Assembly (NCBI RefSeq): GCF_000389635.1
Contig: NC_021182.1
Coordinates: 3,885,925-3,949,924, forward strand
Length of the DNA: 64,000 nt
Direction: 5' to 3'
Origin: Clostridium pasteurianum BC1
GTDB lineage: Bacteria; Bacillota; Clostridia; Clostridiales; Clostridiaceae
The notes under the pieces are model-generated. The model had not been told where the DNA came from. It worked only from the letters and a program-made list of their open reading frames with translations, and did no database searches. The position numbers were made by a program, and so were the translations under genes. Position 1 is the first letter of the stretch. Every line of letters begins with the position of its first letter. This document shows positions 32,290 to 42,170 of the stretch, in pieces.

Positions 32290-33270
32290 TTAAAAACTTG
32301 TTTCTCCCTCCCTTAAATACACATCAATTTCAGTGTAAGGTTCAATTATATTGTCTTTTTCTATTAATGATATTATATTCTCTACTGACTTATTAGCTAT
32401 TAATTGTACTTGCTGCACTACAGTAGTTATATTCAAAATATTGCTGTTAGTAGTGTATGTGCCATCATAAGCTACCACACAAAGATCCTTTGGAATTTGT
32501 TTACCAAGCTTTATAGCTGCTTTTAAAAATGCTGCCGCTGGCATATCTGCCGCAAAAATTCCATCTGTGTCTGGTCTTTCTATTAATACTTTTTTTGCCA
32601 GATTCAAATAGCCTTCAAAATCAAAGTCGTTCCACTTTATTTCAATGGCCTTTGATTTTATATTATGAACTTTTAACATGTTTTCTAATGCAATGTGACA
32701 TTGATATGATAATACCTTTGTGGTTTTATCGTCACATATATGAATTACATTCTTGCAGCCACTATCAATAAACTTTTTTGCAGCTAACTCACCTCCTAAT
32801 TTATGATTAGATGCAACCACTGGAATTTTTGAATTGACAACATAATCTAGCATAACAAGAGGCTTATTAAAATTTTTATATTCCTTTAATTGAAGATTAC
32901 TGACACCAGATATTACTCCATCTACTATATTAGATTTCAATGTTTCCATATAATCTCTTTCCTTATTAATATCAGCATCTGTACTGCACAACATAAGTTT
33001 ATATCCTCTATTATATAGCTCTTTCTCTATATAGCTAGCCAATGTAGAAAAAAAAGGATGCACAATATTTGGAATCAACATAGCAATACTTCCCGCTTTT
33101 TGACGAAACATGCCACGGGCTAGTTCATTAGGTATATAATTTAACTCTTTGATTACCTTTTCAATTTTCTCTCTGGTTTCTGGGGCTACATATCCGCTAT
33201 TATTCAAAACTCTAGACACAGTACAAGCTGCTACTTTTGCCTTTTTTGCCACATCTCTTATACTCGCCAC
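32290..33270 (-). CDS. LacI-family transcriptional repressor
   Basis: About 326 aa. The N-terminal helix-turn-helix is SIRDVAKKAKVAACTVSRVL, with the hinge NELARGMFR, then a periplasmic-binding-like sugar domain. I place the start at GTG 33270 (AAGGA 9 bases upstream), which gives the usual M-A-S-I-R-D start; an ATG at 33288 is in frame upstream. It lies between the ABC importer and the GH13 gene. Three palindromes of the type TGAAACATGTTTCA near these operons are the likely operators. Confidence 0.9.
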   Translation of the reverse strand: MASIRDVAKKAKVAACTVSRVLNNSGYVAPETREKIEKVIKELNYIPNELARGMFRQKAGSIAMLIPNIVHPFFSTLASYIEKELYNRGYKLMLCSTDADINKERDYMETLKSNIVDGVISGVSNLQLKEYKNFNKPLVMLDYVVNSKIPVVASNHKLGGELAAKKFIDSGCKNVIHICDDKTTKVLSYQCHIALENMLKVHNIKSKAIEIKWNDFDFEGYLNLAKKVLIERPDTDGIFAADMPAAAFLKAAIKLGKQIPKDLCVVAYDGTYTTNSNILNITTVVQQVQLIANKSVENIISLIEKDNIIEPYTEIDVYLREGETSF

Positions 33271-33535
33271 ATTATCAATTCCTTCCATATAAAAAGTATT
33301 TTCTTATTTATTATACTACGATACATATGATATCAAAAACAAAATATAATTTGTAGGTTATTATTAAAAAGAATATTTTTATATATTTTAAATTAAAAGA
33401 CAAAAACTAAAATTTACAAATAAAAATTTATTTGTAAAAATAATCTATCCCAAGAGGAATATATGCACCAAATTTGAAAATAACCTCATTTGTTTATTAA
33501 AAATCAGATTTTAATAATTATGTTTAATATAGACT

Positions 33536-33583
33536 AAGAAGCTGTGTCACAATGCATATCTATGCATTGTGACACAGCTTCTT
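33536..33583. terminator. Terminator hairpin between LacI and GH13 genes
   Basis: A 23-bp perfect inverted repeat (AAGAAGCTGTGTCACAATG and complement), the longest stem in the window; follows the leftward GH13 gene. Confidence 0.7.
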
Positions 33584-33635
33584 TATAATCAACCCAAAAT
33601 CAACTATTGATTTCTAATACAACTATTTTAAAGTT

Positions 33636-35315
33636 TTATAAAACACCAAAGACTACAGCTTCATAAGGCCTCAAGTATACTTCATCATTTGATATACTAG
33701 TTAAATCATAATTTGAAATTAATACTTTATCTACATTGCAATTTAATTTAACTTTAATATTTTCTCCATAGAAATTAGCTAATACTAAAAGTTTCTTATT
33801 TTCATATTCTCTTATATAGGCAAAAATATTTTTATCATCTTCCATGAATTCTATATATTTTCCATATACAATTACATCTGAGTAATCACTATTTCTACGT
33901 AAATCAATTAAATTCTTATAATAATTTAAAATTGAATCTTCAGATTCCAGATTATTTTTTACATTTATTTCTTCATAATTATTATTAACCTTAAGCCAAG
34001 GCTCTACTTCAGTAAATCCAGAATTTTTACTGTCATCCCACTGCATAGGAGATCTTCCATTATCTCTGCTTCTTCTGTGTACAGCCTCTAAAGCTTCTTC
34101 TTTAGATAGGCCATCATTTATAGCACTATTATATTGGTCAATAGATGAAATATCATTATAATCTTCAATGGATTCATATTTAACATTAGTCATTCCTATT
34201 TCCTCACCCTGATAGATAAATGGTATCCCTTTTAATAAAAAATAAATTGTAGCCAGCATCTTTGCACTAGCTTGGCCTATATCTGATTCCTTAATAAATT
34301 TATTTAAAGACCTAGGTTGATCATGATTTTCCAAAAACAGTGCGCCAAATCCCAAATCATTATATACTTCTTGACTTTTAAAAAGGGCATCTTTAAATTC
34401 TTGTAGAGTCCATTTTTTAGGTGTGTACCACTTTCCATCTTCAGCTACATCTAAATCAGAATGTTCAAATTCAAATAATAAATCAAAAAAACCATTAGCC
34501 CCGCTGTAGTCTTTTAATTTTTCCCTTGGTATACCAGGCGCTTCTGCTACTGTAACAATATCATATTTAGAAAATGTATTTTTCTTTAATTCAGATAAAA
34601 AATCCTCTATTCCCTTTTGATTTAGAGATCCTCCATTAATATTAACTAATTCTTCATTATTTGTAGATTCTAAATTCTTAAAGGTATTGTCCTTTTTTAT
34701 ATAAGTTATAGCATCTACTCTAAAGCCGCCTAAGCCTTTATCCAACCAATAGTTTACCATATCATATAATTTCATTCTCACTTCTTCATTTTCCCAATTC
34801 AAATCCGGCTGTTTTTTTGAAAATACATGTAGATAATACTGTTTAGTATTATCATCATATTCCCAGGCGAATCCACCAAATATAGACTTCCAATTGTTAG
34901 GCGCGCTGCCATCCGGTTTTGGATCTTTCCATATATAAAAATCTCTTTTTGGATTGCTTTTGCTGCTCCTTGACTCTATAAACCAATTATGCTCATCAGA
35001 GGTATGATTTATAACTAAATCCATCATTATTTTAATATTGCGTTTATTGCCTTCTTTTATTAAGTTGCCCATATCTTCCATAGATCCAAATTGCTTATCT
35101 ATATCATAATAATCCATAATATCATAACCATTATCATCCATAGGACTTTTATATACAGGACTTAGCCAAATTATACCTATACCTAAATCTTTTAAATAAT
35201 CAAGTTTATCAACAATTCCTTTTATATCACCTATTCCATCATTATTTGAATCATAGAAACTTTTAGGATATACTTGATAGATTACACTTTTATCCCACCA
35301 TCTTTTCTTTAACAT
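33636..35315 (-). CDS. GH13 alpha-glucosidase (alpha-1,4 type predicted)
   Basis: 559 aa, cytosolic. Catalytic residues: Asp201 in GGFRVDAIT (nucleophile), Glu258 in TVAEAPG (acid/base) and Asp332 in LENHDQPR; DLVINHTSDEH is region I. In this subfamily the residue after the nucleophile is Val in oligo-1,6-glucosidases and Ala/Thr in alpha-1,4 enzymes; here it is Ala, so preference for alpha-1,4 links is predicted. GGAGG precedes the ATG. It stands downstream of the symporter and sucrose phosphorylase genes. Confidence 0.9.
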   Translation of the reverse strand: MLKKRWWDKSVIYQVYPKSFYDSNNDGIGDIKGIVDKLDYLKDLGIGIIWLSPVYKSPMDDNGYDIMDYYDIDKQFGSMEDMGNLIKEGNKRNIKIMMDLVINHTSDEHNWFIESRSSKSNPKRDFYIWKDPKPDGSAPNNWKSIFGGFAWEYDDNTKQYYLHVFSKKQPDLNWENEEVRMKLYDMVNYWLDKGLGGFRVDAITYIKKDNTFKNLESTNNEELVNINGGSLNQKGIEDFLSELKKNTFSKYDIVTVAEAPGIPREKLKDYSGANGFFDLLFEFEHSDLDVAEDGKWYTPKKWTLQEFKDALFKSQEVYNDLGFGALFLENHDQPRSLNKFIKESDIGQASAKMLATIYFLLKGIPFIYQGEEIGMTNVKYESIEDYNDISSIDQYNSAINDGLSKEEALEAVHRRSRDNGRSPMQWDDSKNSGFTEVEPWLKVNNNYEEINVKNNLESEDSILNYYKNLIDLRRNSDYSDVIVYGKYIEFMEDDKNIFAYIREYENKKLLVLANFYGENIKVKLNCNVDKVLISNYDLTSISNDEVYLRPYEAVVFGVL

Positions 35316-35483
35316 AATTTCCTCCTAAATATTATAAAAATTTAGTAATTTACGAAACTTAATTCTATAATGACTAACATAAAACTTATTTAATAACTCT
35401 CTCAACCGTATCATCTATAATTTGATTTTATATTAATAGCATTCTAGCTCTTATTGATATTATCATAATATCAATTATATTAG

Positions 35484-36740
35484 TTAATTTGCACGGCTTA
35501 ATTCTTCTAACACAATCTCCGTCTCACCTTTATCCACTGCGACTCTGCCCTTCTTTTTGTTTAATAAAGTAAAAGCTGCAAAAATAGTAAATACAAGAAC
35601 TAGTCCTCCCATAAATAGATAAGTTTCTCTAAAGCCAACTCTATCATACATTTTGCCAACAATTGGTGACAAAATTGTTGTACCAATTTGAGTAGCAAAT
35701 TGAAAACCAACCAAATAGAGTACAGAAGATAAGCGAGTATCGAAATTATCTGCTAAATATTTAAATATTGATACCAATAGTGTAGCATATTCAAAAGAAT
35801 GAACCAATTTAATAAATGAAATACTATAAGGATCACTGACAATTCCTGAACCAACCATACGACAGGTCATTATTATTCCCGCTAAAATTAGTCCTCTCTT
35901 AGCTCCTATTTTATTTACAAGAAATGGAGCTAAAAACATCATGCCAGCTTCTAAGAAAACCTGAAGTGAATTCAAATCTCCAAACACTTGGTTTCCCAAA
36001 GCTTTTGTTGGAAACAATGAAGCATAATATATTGGGAATTGTTGATCATATACCATATATACGCACACAGCTCCTATCATGTAAATCATAAAAAACCAAA
36101 AGTCTTTTAATTTGAAAAGCTGTTTAACATCATTAAAGCTTACTGATTCAGCACGTTTAACTTCTACACTACTTACATCAACTTTCATAAAAACAACGAG
36201 AATAAGTAATATCATAGCAGAAACCGTTGCCATCCAGAAGTTTATATTAGGACTAATATTGAATACTCTACCGGATACAAATGCAGCACTTGCTGATCCA
36301 ATTGAACCCCACATACGTGCACGTCCAAATTCAAAATCATATTTTCTGCCAGCCTTTTCAATATATGACTCAACACTGGCACAACCAGCTATAAAAGTTA
36401 ATCCTAAATAAAAGCCTCCAACTATAGCACCAATTATGAAGTTCATTTTTAAAAGCGGCCCATATACATAAATGTAGAATGGTCCAGCTAATGCAAGTAA
36501 TATAGTAATAAAATATAAAACATATTTTTTTAGACCAATACGATCAGAAATGTATCCGTATATAGGTTGAAAGATCATAGCAAAGATAGCGTTTACAGAA
36601 AATATAATACCTGTTTGTGCTCCACTTAAATTCATTTTTTCCCCAAGCCAAATAGCAAAGAATGAAAAACAGGATGCATAGGCAAAGAAAAATAAGAGAA
36701 AATATAAGCTGAGATTCCAATATATCATTCTTTTTTTCAT
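35484..36740 (-). CDS. LacY-family (oligosaccharide:H+ symporter) MFS transporter
   Basis: 418 aa with 12 spans. The start, FFFAYASCFSFFAIWLGEKM, and GIIFSVNAIFAMIFQPIYGY, then SDRIGLKK, match the LacY/CscB branch of the MFS. ATG 36740 follows GAGG by 7 bases; an ATG at 36758 upstream has no such site. The gene lies next to sucrose phosphorylase, so sucrose or a related alpha-glucoside is the best substrate guess. C-terminal tail is cytosolic and acidic. Confidence 0.82.
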   Translation of the reverse strand: MKKRMIYWNLSLYFLLFFFAYASCFSFFAIWLGEKMNLSGAQTGIIFSVNAIFAMIFQPIYGYISDRIGLKKYVLYFITILLALAGPFYIYVYGPLLKMNFIIGAIVGGFYLGLTFIAGCASVESYIEKAGRKYDFEFGRARMWGSIGSASAAFVSGRVFNISPNINFWMATVSAMILLILVVFMKVDVSSVEVKRAESVSFNDVKQLFKLKDFWFFMIYMIGAVCVYMVYDQQFPIYYASLFPTKALGNQVFGDLNSLQVFLEAGMMFLAPFLVNKIGAKRGLILAGIIMTCRMVGSGIVSDPYSISFIKLVHSFEYATLLVSIFKYLADNFDTRLSSVLYLVGFQFATQIGTTILSPIVGKMYDRVGFRETYLFMGGLVLVFTIFAAFTLLNKKKGRVAVDKGETEIVLEELSRAN

Positions 36741-36949
36741 AAAGATTCCTCTTTTCAAATTATATTATAACTAAAAATTTTTATTGCCCATCCATTATCT
36801 TTAAATTTGAGTTAGTACTATATTTCATCAAGTAATCCATAAATTTATTACTATCTATTATATATTAAGAATTCATTAATGAATACTTGCTCGGTGAAAA
36901 TTAACTATATTCGCTGTAATATAGATGCTTTTAAGATAGGCCTAATGTA

Positions 36950-38404
36950 TTAAACTTCTGCCAATTCTTTAAACTCTTTAGTTTCCACATCAAAATAACC
37001 TATTGTAAATTTATGAGTTTTAAGATTAGCTTTTAAAGTAGTCTTAAATTCATCTTTTTCCCAAGTTATTTCTATAACTTCTGCCTCATTTATATCAGAT
37101 ATGAAGTAATCACCATTAAAAGCTGCATAAGAATTTCTAAACTCCATAAGCTTTAGTAATCTCTTCATAACAGGTCTTTTCATATTTTCTTCAACTTCTT
37201 CTTTGCTGTAGTAATGACGATTTATGTTTCTTCCAACCTTTGTTTCTTCAAGTAATTTTATATCATTTTCTCCAGCCATAAGTCCTACATAGTACACCTG
37301 AGGTATTCCTGGTGCAAAGAACTGAATAGCTCTTGCTAAAGTATAGGCATCGTCATTATTTCCAAGTGCTGAATAATAGGTACAATTAACTTGATATATA
37401 TCAAGGTTGTTATAGGCAGTTGTATTATAGATTTTCTTTACATTTGCTCCCTTAGTAAATAGTGATTCCCTTGTGATTTCAACTTCTTCATCAGTCAATA
37501 AATCCTTTACATCCACTACCCCAATACCATCATGAGTATCTAATGTAGTAAACTGCTTTTTAGGAGACATTTTAAGCCATTTTATAAGATTTTTATTTAC
37601 ACCACTGTATAGAGCATGCAGCATAATCATAGGGAGTGCAAAATCATATATCCAGTGACCCTTTTCTGATATTTTCATTTGAATTGAGTAATGTTCATGT
37701 ATTTCTGGTAATATATCTACATTTAATGGCTCCAATATTTCTTTTACTTCATCAAGTAATTCCCAAGTATCAGGTTCTATAAAGAAACAATTAGTCCCAA
37801 CCTTTTTAGTAGCATAGGCAAAAGCATCAAGTCTGATTAATGAAGCATTTCTCTTTGCCATATTAGTAAGGGTATCTTTTATAAATTTTTTTGTAACTTC
37901 TGATTTTATATTTAAATCCACTTGCTCACTATCAAAGGTACACCATATTTTTTCACTGGTTCCATCTTCAAAATTAACATCAATGTATGGTGCTCTAGGT
38001 TTTCTCTTATATATAAGGTCTACATCTTCCTGAGAAGGTTCACCCTTAGGCCAGAAATCCTTATATCTAATGAAGAAATCTGCGTAAGGTGACTTGTCTT
38101 TATTTTCCTGAAAATCTTTAAAGTATTCAGAATTTCTTGATATGTGATTTATCATAAAATCATACATTAAATAAAAATTTTCACTTAATTTCTCAATATC
38201 TTGCCAATCGCCAAAGGCCGAGTCAACTTTTTCGTAGTTCATTGGTGCAAATCCTCTATCTGCTGATGATGGGAAAAATGGTAATATATGAACTCCCCCC
38301 ACTGCATTTTTAAAATAAGTTGTCAAAACGTTTTCTAGTTCCTTTAAATTTTTACCTAAACTATCTGCGTAAGTAATAAGCATAATTTTATTTTTAATTG
38401 CCAT
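36950..38404 (-). CDS. gtfA: Sucrose phosphorylase (GH13_18)
   Basis: 484 aa, normal length. It has the GH13_18 layout without a full domain [21 protein letters not shown] near residues 36-55 (typical phosphorylase loop), nucleophile Asp193 in [12 protein letters not shown], acid/base Glu234 in LPEIHEHY and Asp292 in [11 protein letters not shown]. It splits sucrose with phosphate into glucose-1-phosphate and fructose in the cytosol. GGGGGC precedes the ATG. A LacI-type operator lies about 60-80 bases upstream. Related glucosyl-glycerate or sucrose-6-phosphate phosphorylases are alternatives. Confidence 0.85.
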   Translation of the reverse strand: MAIKNKIMLITYADSLGKNLKELENVLTTYFKNAVGGVHILPFFPSSADRGFAPMNYEKVDSAFGDWQDIEKLSENFYLMYDFMINHISRNSEYFKDFQENKDKSPYADFFIRYKDFWPKGEPSQEDVDLIYKRKPRAPYIDVNFEDGTSEKIWCTFDSEQVDLNIKSEVTKKFIKDTLTNMAKRNASLIRLDAFAYATKKVGTNCFFIEPDTWELLDEVKEILEPLNVDILPEIHEHYSIQMKISEKGHWIYDFALPMIMLHALYSGVNKNLIKWLKMSPKKQFTTLDTHDGIGVVDVKDLLTDEEVEITRESLFTKGANVKKIYNTTAYNNLDIYQVNCTYYSALGNNDDAYTLARAIQFFAPGIPQVYYVGLMAGENDIKLLEETKVGRNINRHYYSKEEVEENMKRPVMKRLLKLMEFRNSYAAFNGDYFISDINEAEVIEITWEKDEFKTTLKANLKTHKFTIGYFDVETKEFKELAEV

Positions 38405-38460
38405 AATTGTCTGCCCCCTTATATAAAATGAAATTAATTTTTAATCATATATTTTTACCA

Positions 38461-38482
38461 ATCATGAAACATGTTTCATGAT
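38461..38482. promoter_or_regulatory. LacI-family operator 3 before sucrose phosphorylase
   Basis: A perfect 22-bp palindrome with core TGAAACATGTTTCA at 38465-38478, matching operator 1 exactly. Confidence 0.75.
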
Positions 38483-38625
38483 CAGTAAAAATATATTGCT
38501 ATTTTATAAATAGCAAATTTTATAATCTTAATGGTTACTTTACTTATAAATTTAATATTTTAAATTAGTGTGTATATGTTTACATTCAATCACAAAATAA
38601 AAGCACACTGTATTATTCTATAAAT

Positions 38626-38654
38626 ACTATAATACAATTTTTATAAATTGTCAA
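38626..38654 (-). promoter_or_regulatory. Promoter of the sucrose phosphorylase gene
   Basis: Minus strand TTGACA, 17 bases, TATAGT; the leader to the ATG is about 220 bases and contains operator 3. The rest of 38483-38868 shows no gene. Confidence 0.6.
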
Positions 38655-38868
38655 TATAAAAATATATAATTATATAATCTACAATCTTAATTTGAAACTT
38701 TTTCTTTCGTATTTCTAAACTCAGTATAATGTCTCTATATTCACTAATACTCTATCTAAATCATCTCATTGGGCATGTTTTCTTTCAATGCTAACACAGG
38801 CTATATCTAGACTTATAGTTTGACTCAATTCCTATTGTATGGAATTCATTAAACACAATAGAAAATAT

Positions 38869-39819
38869 TTATTTACTTTCAATTACAGCAAGTGCCACTG
38901 CACCCATTACTCCTGCATCTGTCCCAAGTCCAGCTGGTACAATCTTGCAGGATTCAGCCATAGCTTTAAAGCATCTTGTATTTACCACTTCTTTAACCTT
39001 TTCAAATACAATATCTCCACCCTTTGAAACTCCTCCACCAATGACAACCATTTCAGGATCAAATGTAACAATAAGATTTGCTACACATATTCCTAAATAA
39101 TTAAGACTTTTGTCCAATATTTCCCCGGCAACCTTGTCTCCTTTTTTTGCCTCTAAAAAAACTTCATAGGAGGTTACATCATCATAATTTTTTAAGGAAG
39201 TAGGCTCGTCCTTTAGCACTGCTTCTTTTCCTCTTTTACCTATAGCAGTTCCTGATGCAAGTGCTTCTGCACAGCCATAATTTCCACAATTACATCTTGG
39301 TCCATTTTTTTCAAGAGTCATATGTCCAATTTCTAGAGCATTACATGTATTTCCTCTATATATTTGTCCATTTAAAATGGCACCCCCGCCAATTCCAGTA
39401 CTTACTGTAACAAAAATCATGTTCTTTGTACCCTGTCCTGCTCCAAATATAAATTCTCCAATAGCACCAACGTTTGCATCATTATCAAGATAAGTAGGAA
39501 CAGCAAATTTATCTTTTATTGGAGCTACTAATTTAAAATTCTTAAAAGGCAAATTTGGCGTGGTTATTATTATTCCCTTTTCAGCATCCAGTGGTCCTGG
39601 AGAACCTATTCCAATAGCTTTAATATCCTCTGGCACTTTATCTCCATCGTTTAATATTTTTTCAATAACACAAATCACTCTTCCAAGCACAACTTCTTCA
39701 CCTTCAAAAGCATTAGTAGAAATTGTATGTTGACTTAATACATTTCCATCTACATCTGATAAGGCTCCGCTGATTTTAGTTCCCCCTAAATCAATTCCTA
39801 TAACATATTCTTTTGACAT
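38869..39819 (-). CDS. glcK: ROK-family glucokinase, copy 1
   Basis: 316 aa. ATP site IGIDLGGTK (7-15), DNDANV near 112-117, VSTGIGGG near 139-146, and the ROK zinc site His166 with CNCGNYGC (Cys176, 178, 183). It phosphorylates glucose freed by the glucosidases, using ATP. About 88% identical by eye to the second copy at 55242-56192. GGAGTG precedes the ATG. Upstream of sucrose phosphorylase, transcribed in the same direction. Confidence 0.9.
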   Translation of the reverse strand: MSKEYVIGIDLGGTKISGALSDVDGNVLSQHTISTNAFEGEEVVLGRVICVIEKILNDGDKVPEDIKAIGIGSPGPLDAEKGIIITTPNLPFKNFKLVAPIKDKFAVPTYLDNDANVGAIGEFIFGAGQGTKNMIFVTVSTGIGGGAILNGQIYRGNTCNALEIGHMTLEKNGPRCNCGNYGCAEALASGTAIGKRGKEAVLKDEPTSLKNYDDVTSYEVFLEAKKGDKVAGEILDKSLNYLGICVANLIVTFDPEMVVIGGGVSKGGDIVFEKVKEVVNTRCFKAMAESCKIVPAGLGTDAGVMGAVALAVIESK

Positions 39820-39973
39820 TGATTATTCACTCCATCTGATTATAAATATTTGTATATTTAATTGAGCAAGTAATTTAGTAAAACATTGATATTACTTGAT
39901 TTTCTGTTTTAAAAATTTTTAATAATAAATATAAATTTATATTATCAATAATTTTTACTTATAAGTATAGTTC

Positions 39974-40010
39974 TAAGCATCAGTGGAGCTCTCGTTCCAT
40001 CTGATGCTTA
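39974..40010 (-). terminator. Terminator of the first mannose-family PTS operon
   Basis: Stem TAAGCATCAGTGGA with TCCA-T-CTGATGCTTA (one bulge), right after the last gene (GH13). Confidence 0.7.
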
Positions 40011-40018
40011 CTGAAAAT

Positions 40019-41698
40019 TTATTTTAATAAATAAACTCTAGCCTCATAAGGCTTTAATTTAATATCAGCATCAATGCCATTATTATTTTCATAATTACCA
40101 ATTAATAATTCATAAGAATTATATTTAATATTTTCAGGTAATCTAAAAATAGTTTCTCTATTGGTAAAATTACAAATTGTCAATAAAGTTTCATTTTCTC
40201 CTTTTCTAAGATATGCAAAAATGTCAGAATCATCTTTTAGTATTAATTCATATCTTCCACTTGTTATAATATCGTAATCTTTCCTTAATTGAATTAGTTT
40301 ACGATAATAATTGAAAACAGAATTTTCATCATCAATTTGTTTTTGAGCATTGATATCAACATAATTCGGATTAACTTTTATCCATGGTTCTGAATGAGAA
40401 AATCCTGCATTTTCTGAATTATCCCACTGCATTGGAGTTCTGGCATTATCTCTACCTTTAGCATGGATTACACTTAAAGCATAAGAAGGATCTTTTCCCT
40501 TAAGGTCAACAAGTTCATGATAACGGTTAAGTATTTCAATATCCTTATAATCTTCTATGGAATCAAAGTGAACATTAGTCATTGCAAGTTCTTCACCTTG
40601 ATAAACATAGGGAGTACCTTGCATCATATGAAGTAAGGTTCCAAGCATTTTTGCTGATTCTATGCGGTATTTACCATCATCACCAAAACGAGAAACCACT
40701 CTGGCCTGATCGTGATTATTCCAGTATAAGCTGTTCCAGCCTTCCTCTGCTAATCTTTCCTGCCATTTTGAAAGAACCTTTTTTAAATCAGATAATTTGG
40801 GTCTCATAATGTTCCATTTTCTATTTTCATCATAATCCACATGCATATGTTCAAATTGGAAAACCATATTAAGCTCTTCTCTGCTGGCAGCGGAATATTT
40901 AATGGCATCCTCAGTAGTAGTATTTGGAGTTTCACCTACAGTAATCAAATTATATTTGGATAAAACTTTTTCATTCATTTCATGTAAAAATTCATGAACT
41001 CTTGGACCATTTGAAGCACCTTCATAGTAAGAGGCAAAGGAATTATCTCTAATCTCTGTACCGTCCTTAAATTCCTGTCTTTTAGATATCAGGTTGATTA
41101 CATCCATTCTAAATCCATCAATACCCTTGTCAAGCCAAAAACGCATGACATCATAGACTTCATTTCTTACTTCTTCATTTTCCCAATTTAAATCTGGCTG
41201 TTCTTTGGCAAATAGATGCAAATAGTACTTTCCTACACTGTCTTTATATTCCCAGGTAGATCCTCCAAAGGATGATCCCCAATTGTTAGGTTCCTTACCA
41301 TTCTTACCATCTTTCCAGATATAATAGTCACGATATTTATTTTTTTCTGCTTTACAGCTCTCTTTAAACCATTTATGCTGATCTGACGTATGGTTAACAA
41401 CCAGATCCATTATAATACGTATGCCAAGTTCATGTGCCTTACCTAATAATTCTTCAAAATCTTCCATAGTACCATAACGTTTTTGAATTGCTCTGTAATC
41501 AGATATGTCATATCCATTATCAACATTTGGAGACTCATATATTGGATTTAACCAGATAACATCAGCTCCTAATCTTTTTATATAAGGCAGCTTTTCAATA
41601 ATACCTCTTATGTCTCCTACACCATCATTATTACTGTCTTTAAAACTCTGTGGGTAAACTTGATAAACAACACTTTTTTTCCACCAAGGTTCACTCAA
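40019..41698 (-). CDS. GH13 alpha-glucosidase (oligo-1,6-glucosidase type predicted), PTS operon 1
   Basis: 559 aa. Asp199 in GFRMDVINL (nucleophile), Glu256 in TVGETPN and Asp330 in NNHDQAR. The Val after the nucleophile is the oligo-1,6-glucosidase signature, so isomaltose-type links are the predicted preference. The start is TTG at 41698, 8 bases after GGAGG. It is the last gene of the operon led by two IIB genes, 37 bases after IIA; a hydrolase placed there may act on unphosphorylated or 6-phosphorylated imported glucosides. Confidence 0.9.
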   Translation of the reverse strand: MSEPWWKKSVVYQVYPQSFKDSNNDGVGDIRGIIEKLPYIKRLGADVIWLNPIYESPNVDNGYDISDYRAIQKRYGTMEDFEELLGKAHELGIRIIMDLVVNHTSDQHKWFKESCKAEKNKYRDYYIWKDGKNGKEPNNWGSSFGGSTWEYKDSVGKYYLHLFAKEQPDLNWENEEVRNEVYDVMRFWLDKGIDGFRMDVINLISKRQEFKDGTEIRDNSFASYYEGASNGPRVHEFLHEMNEKVLSKYNLITVGETPNTTTEDAIKYSAASREELNMVFQFEHMHVDYDENRKWNIMRPKLSDLKKVLSKWQERLAEEGWNSLYWNNHDQARVVSRFGDDGKYRIESAKMLGTLLHMMQGTPYVYQGEELAMTNVHFDSIEDYKDIEILNRYHELVDLKGKDPSYALSVIHAKGRDNARTPMQWDNSENAGFSHSEPWIKVNPNYVDINAQKQIDDENSVFNYYRKLIQLRKDYDIITSGRYELILKDDSDIFAYLRKGENETLLTICNFTNRETIFRLPENIKYNSYELLIGNYENNNGIDADIKLKPYEARVYLLK

Positions 41699-41735
41699 AA
41701 TAAACGCCTCCCTAATATTTTTTTATAGTAAAAAT

Positions 41736-42149
41736 TTATTCATCATCATCACTGACTTCAACTGAATAATCATTGACATATATAACTTGATCTTTTCCCT
41801 CTTTAATTAAGTACTTTATCTGGTCAGCAGTCAGTAAATCTTCTTCTGGCTGCAACACAATGGATAAAGCCAGTGGTAAGTTCATTCCAGATATAATATG
41901 TGTGTTTGGTCTTTCTTTAAAACTAAAGAATTTCTGATTTACACTTCCGCCTACCATATCAGTGAGAATAACTAATTCATCCTTTTCACTAACATTCTCC
42001 ATTATCTCCTTTATCTGATCATCAATTGGTTTATTGTCACCATAAGCAGATAGAGGAAATAAATTATCTCTCTCTCCACCTATAAATTTCAGTGTTTTAA
42101 CCATTCCATCTGCCAGTTTATCATGGGATGCTACAATAATTTTTCTCAT
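41736..42149 (-). CDS. PTS mannose-family EIIA component, operon 1
   Basis: 137 aa. The phosphorylated histidine is His9 in IIVASHDKLADG; TDMVGGSVNQKF and HIISGMNLPLAL are the other standard blocks. Receives phosphate from HPr and passes it to IIB. GGAGGA precedes the ATG. Lies between the unknown gene and the GH13 gene. Confidence 0.93.
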   Translation of the reverse strand: MRKIIVASHDKLADGMVKTLKFIGGERDNLFPLSAYGDNKPIDDQIKEIMENVSEKDELVILTDMVGGSVNQKFFSFKERPNTHIISGMNLPLALSIVLQPEEDLLTADQIKYLIKEGKDQVIYVNDYSVEVSDDDE

Positions 42150-42170
42150 AATCTTTCCTCCTGAATCCTT

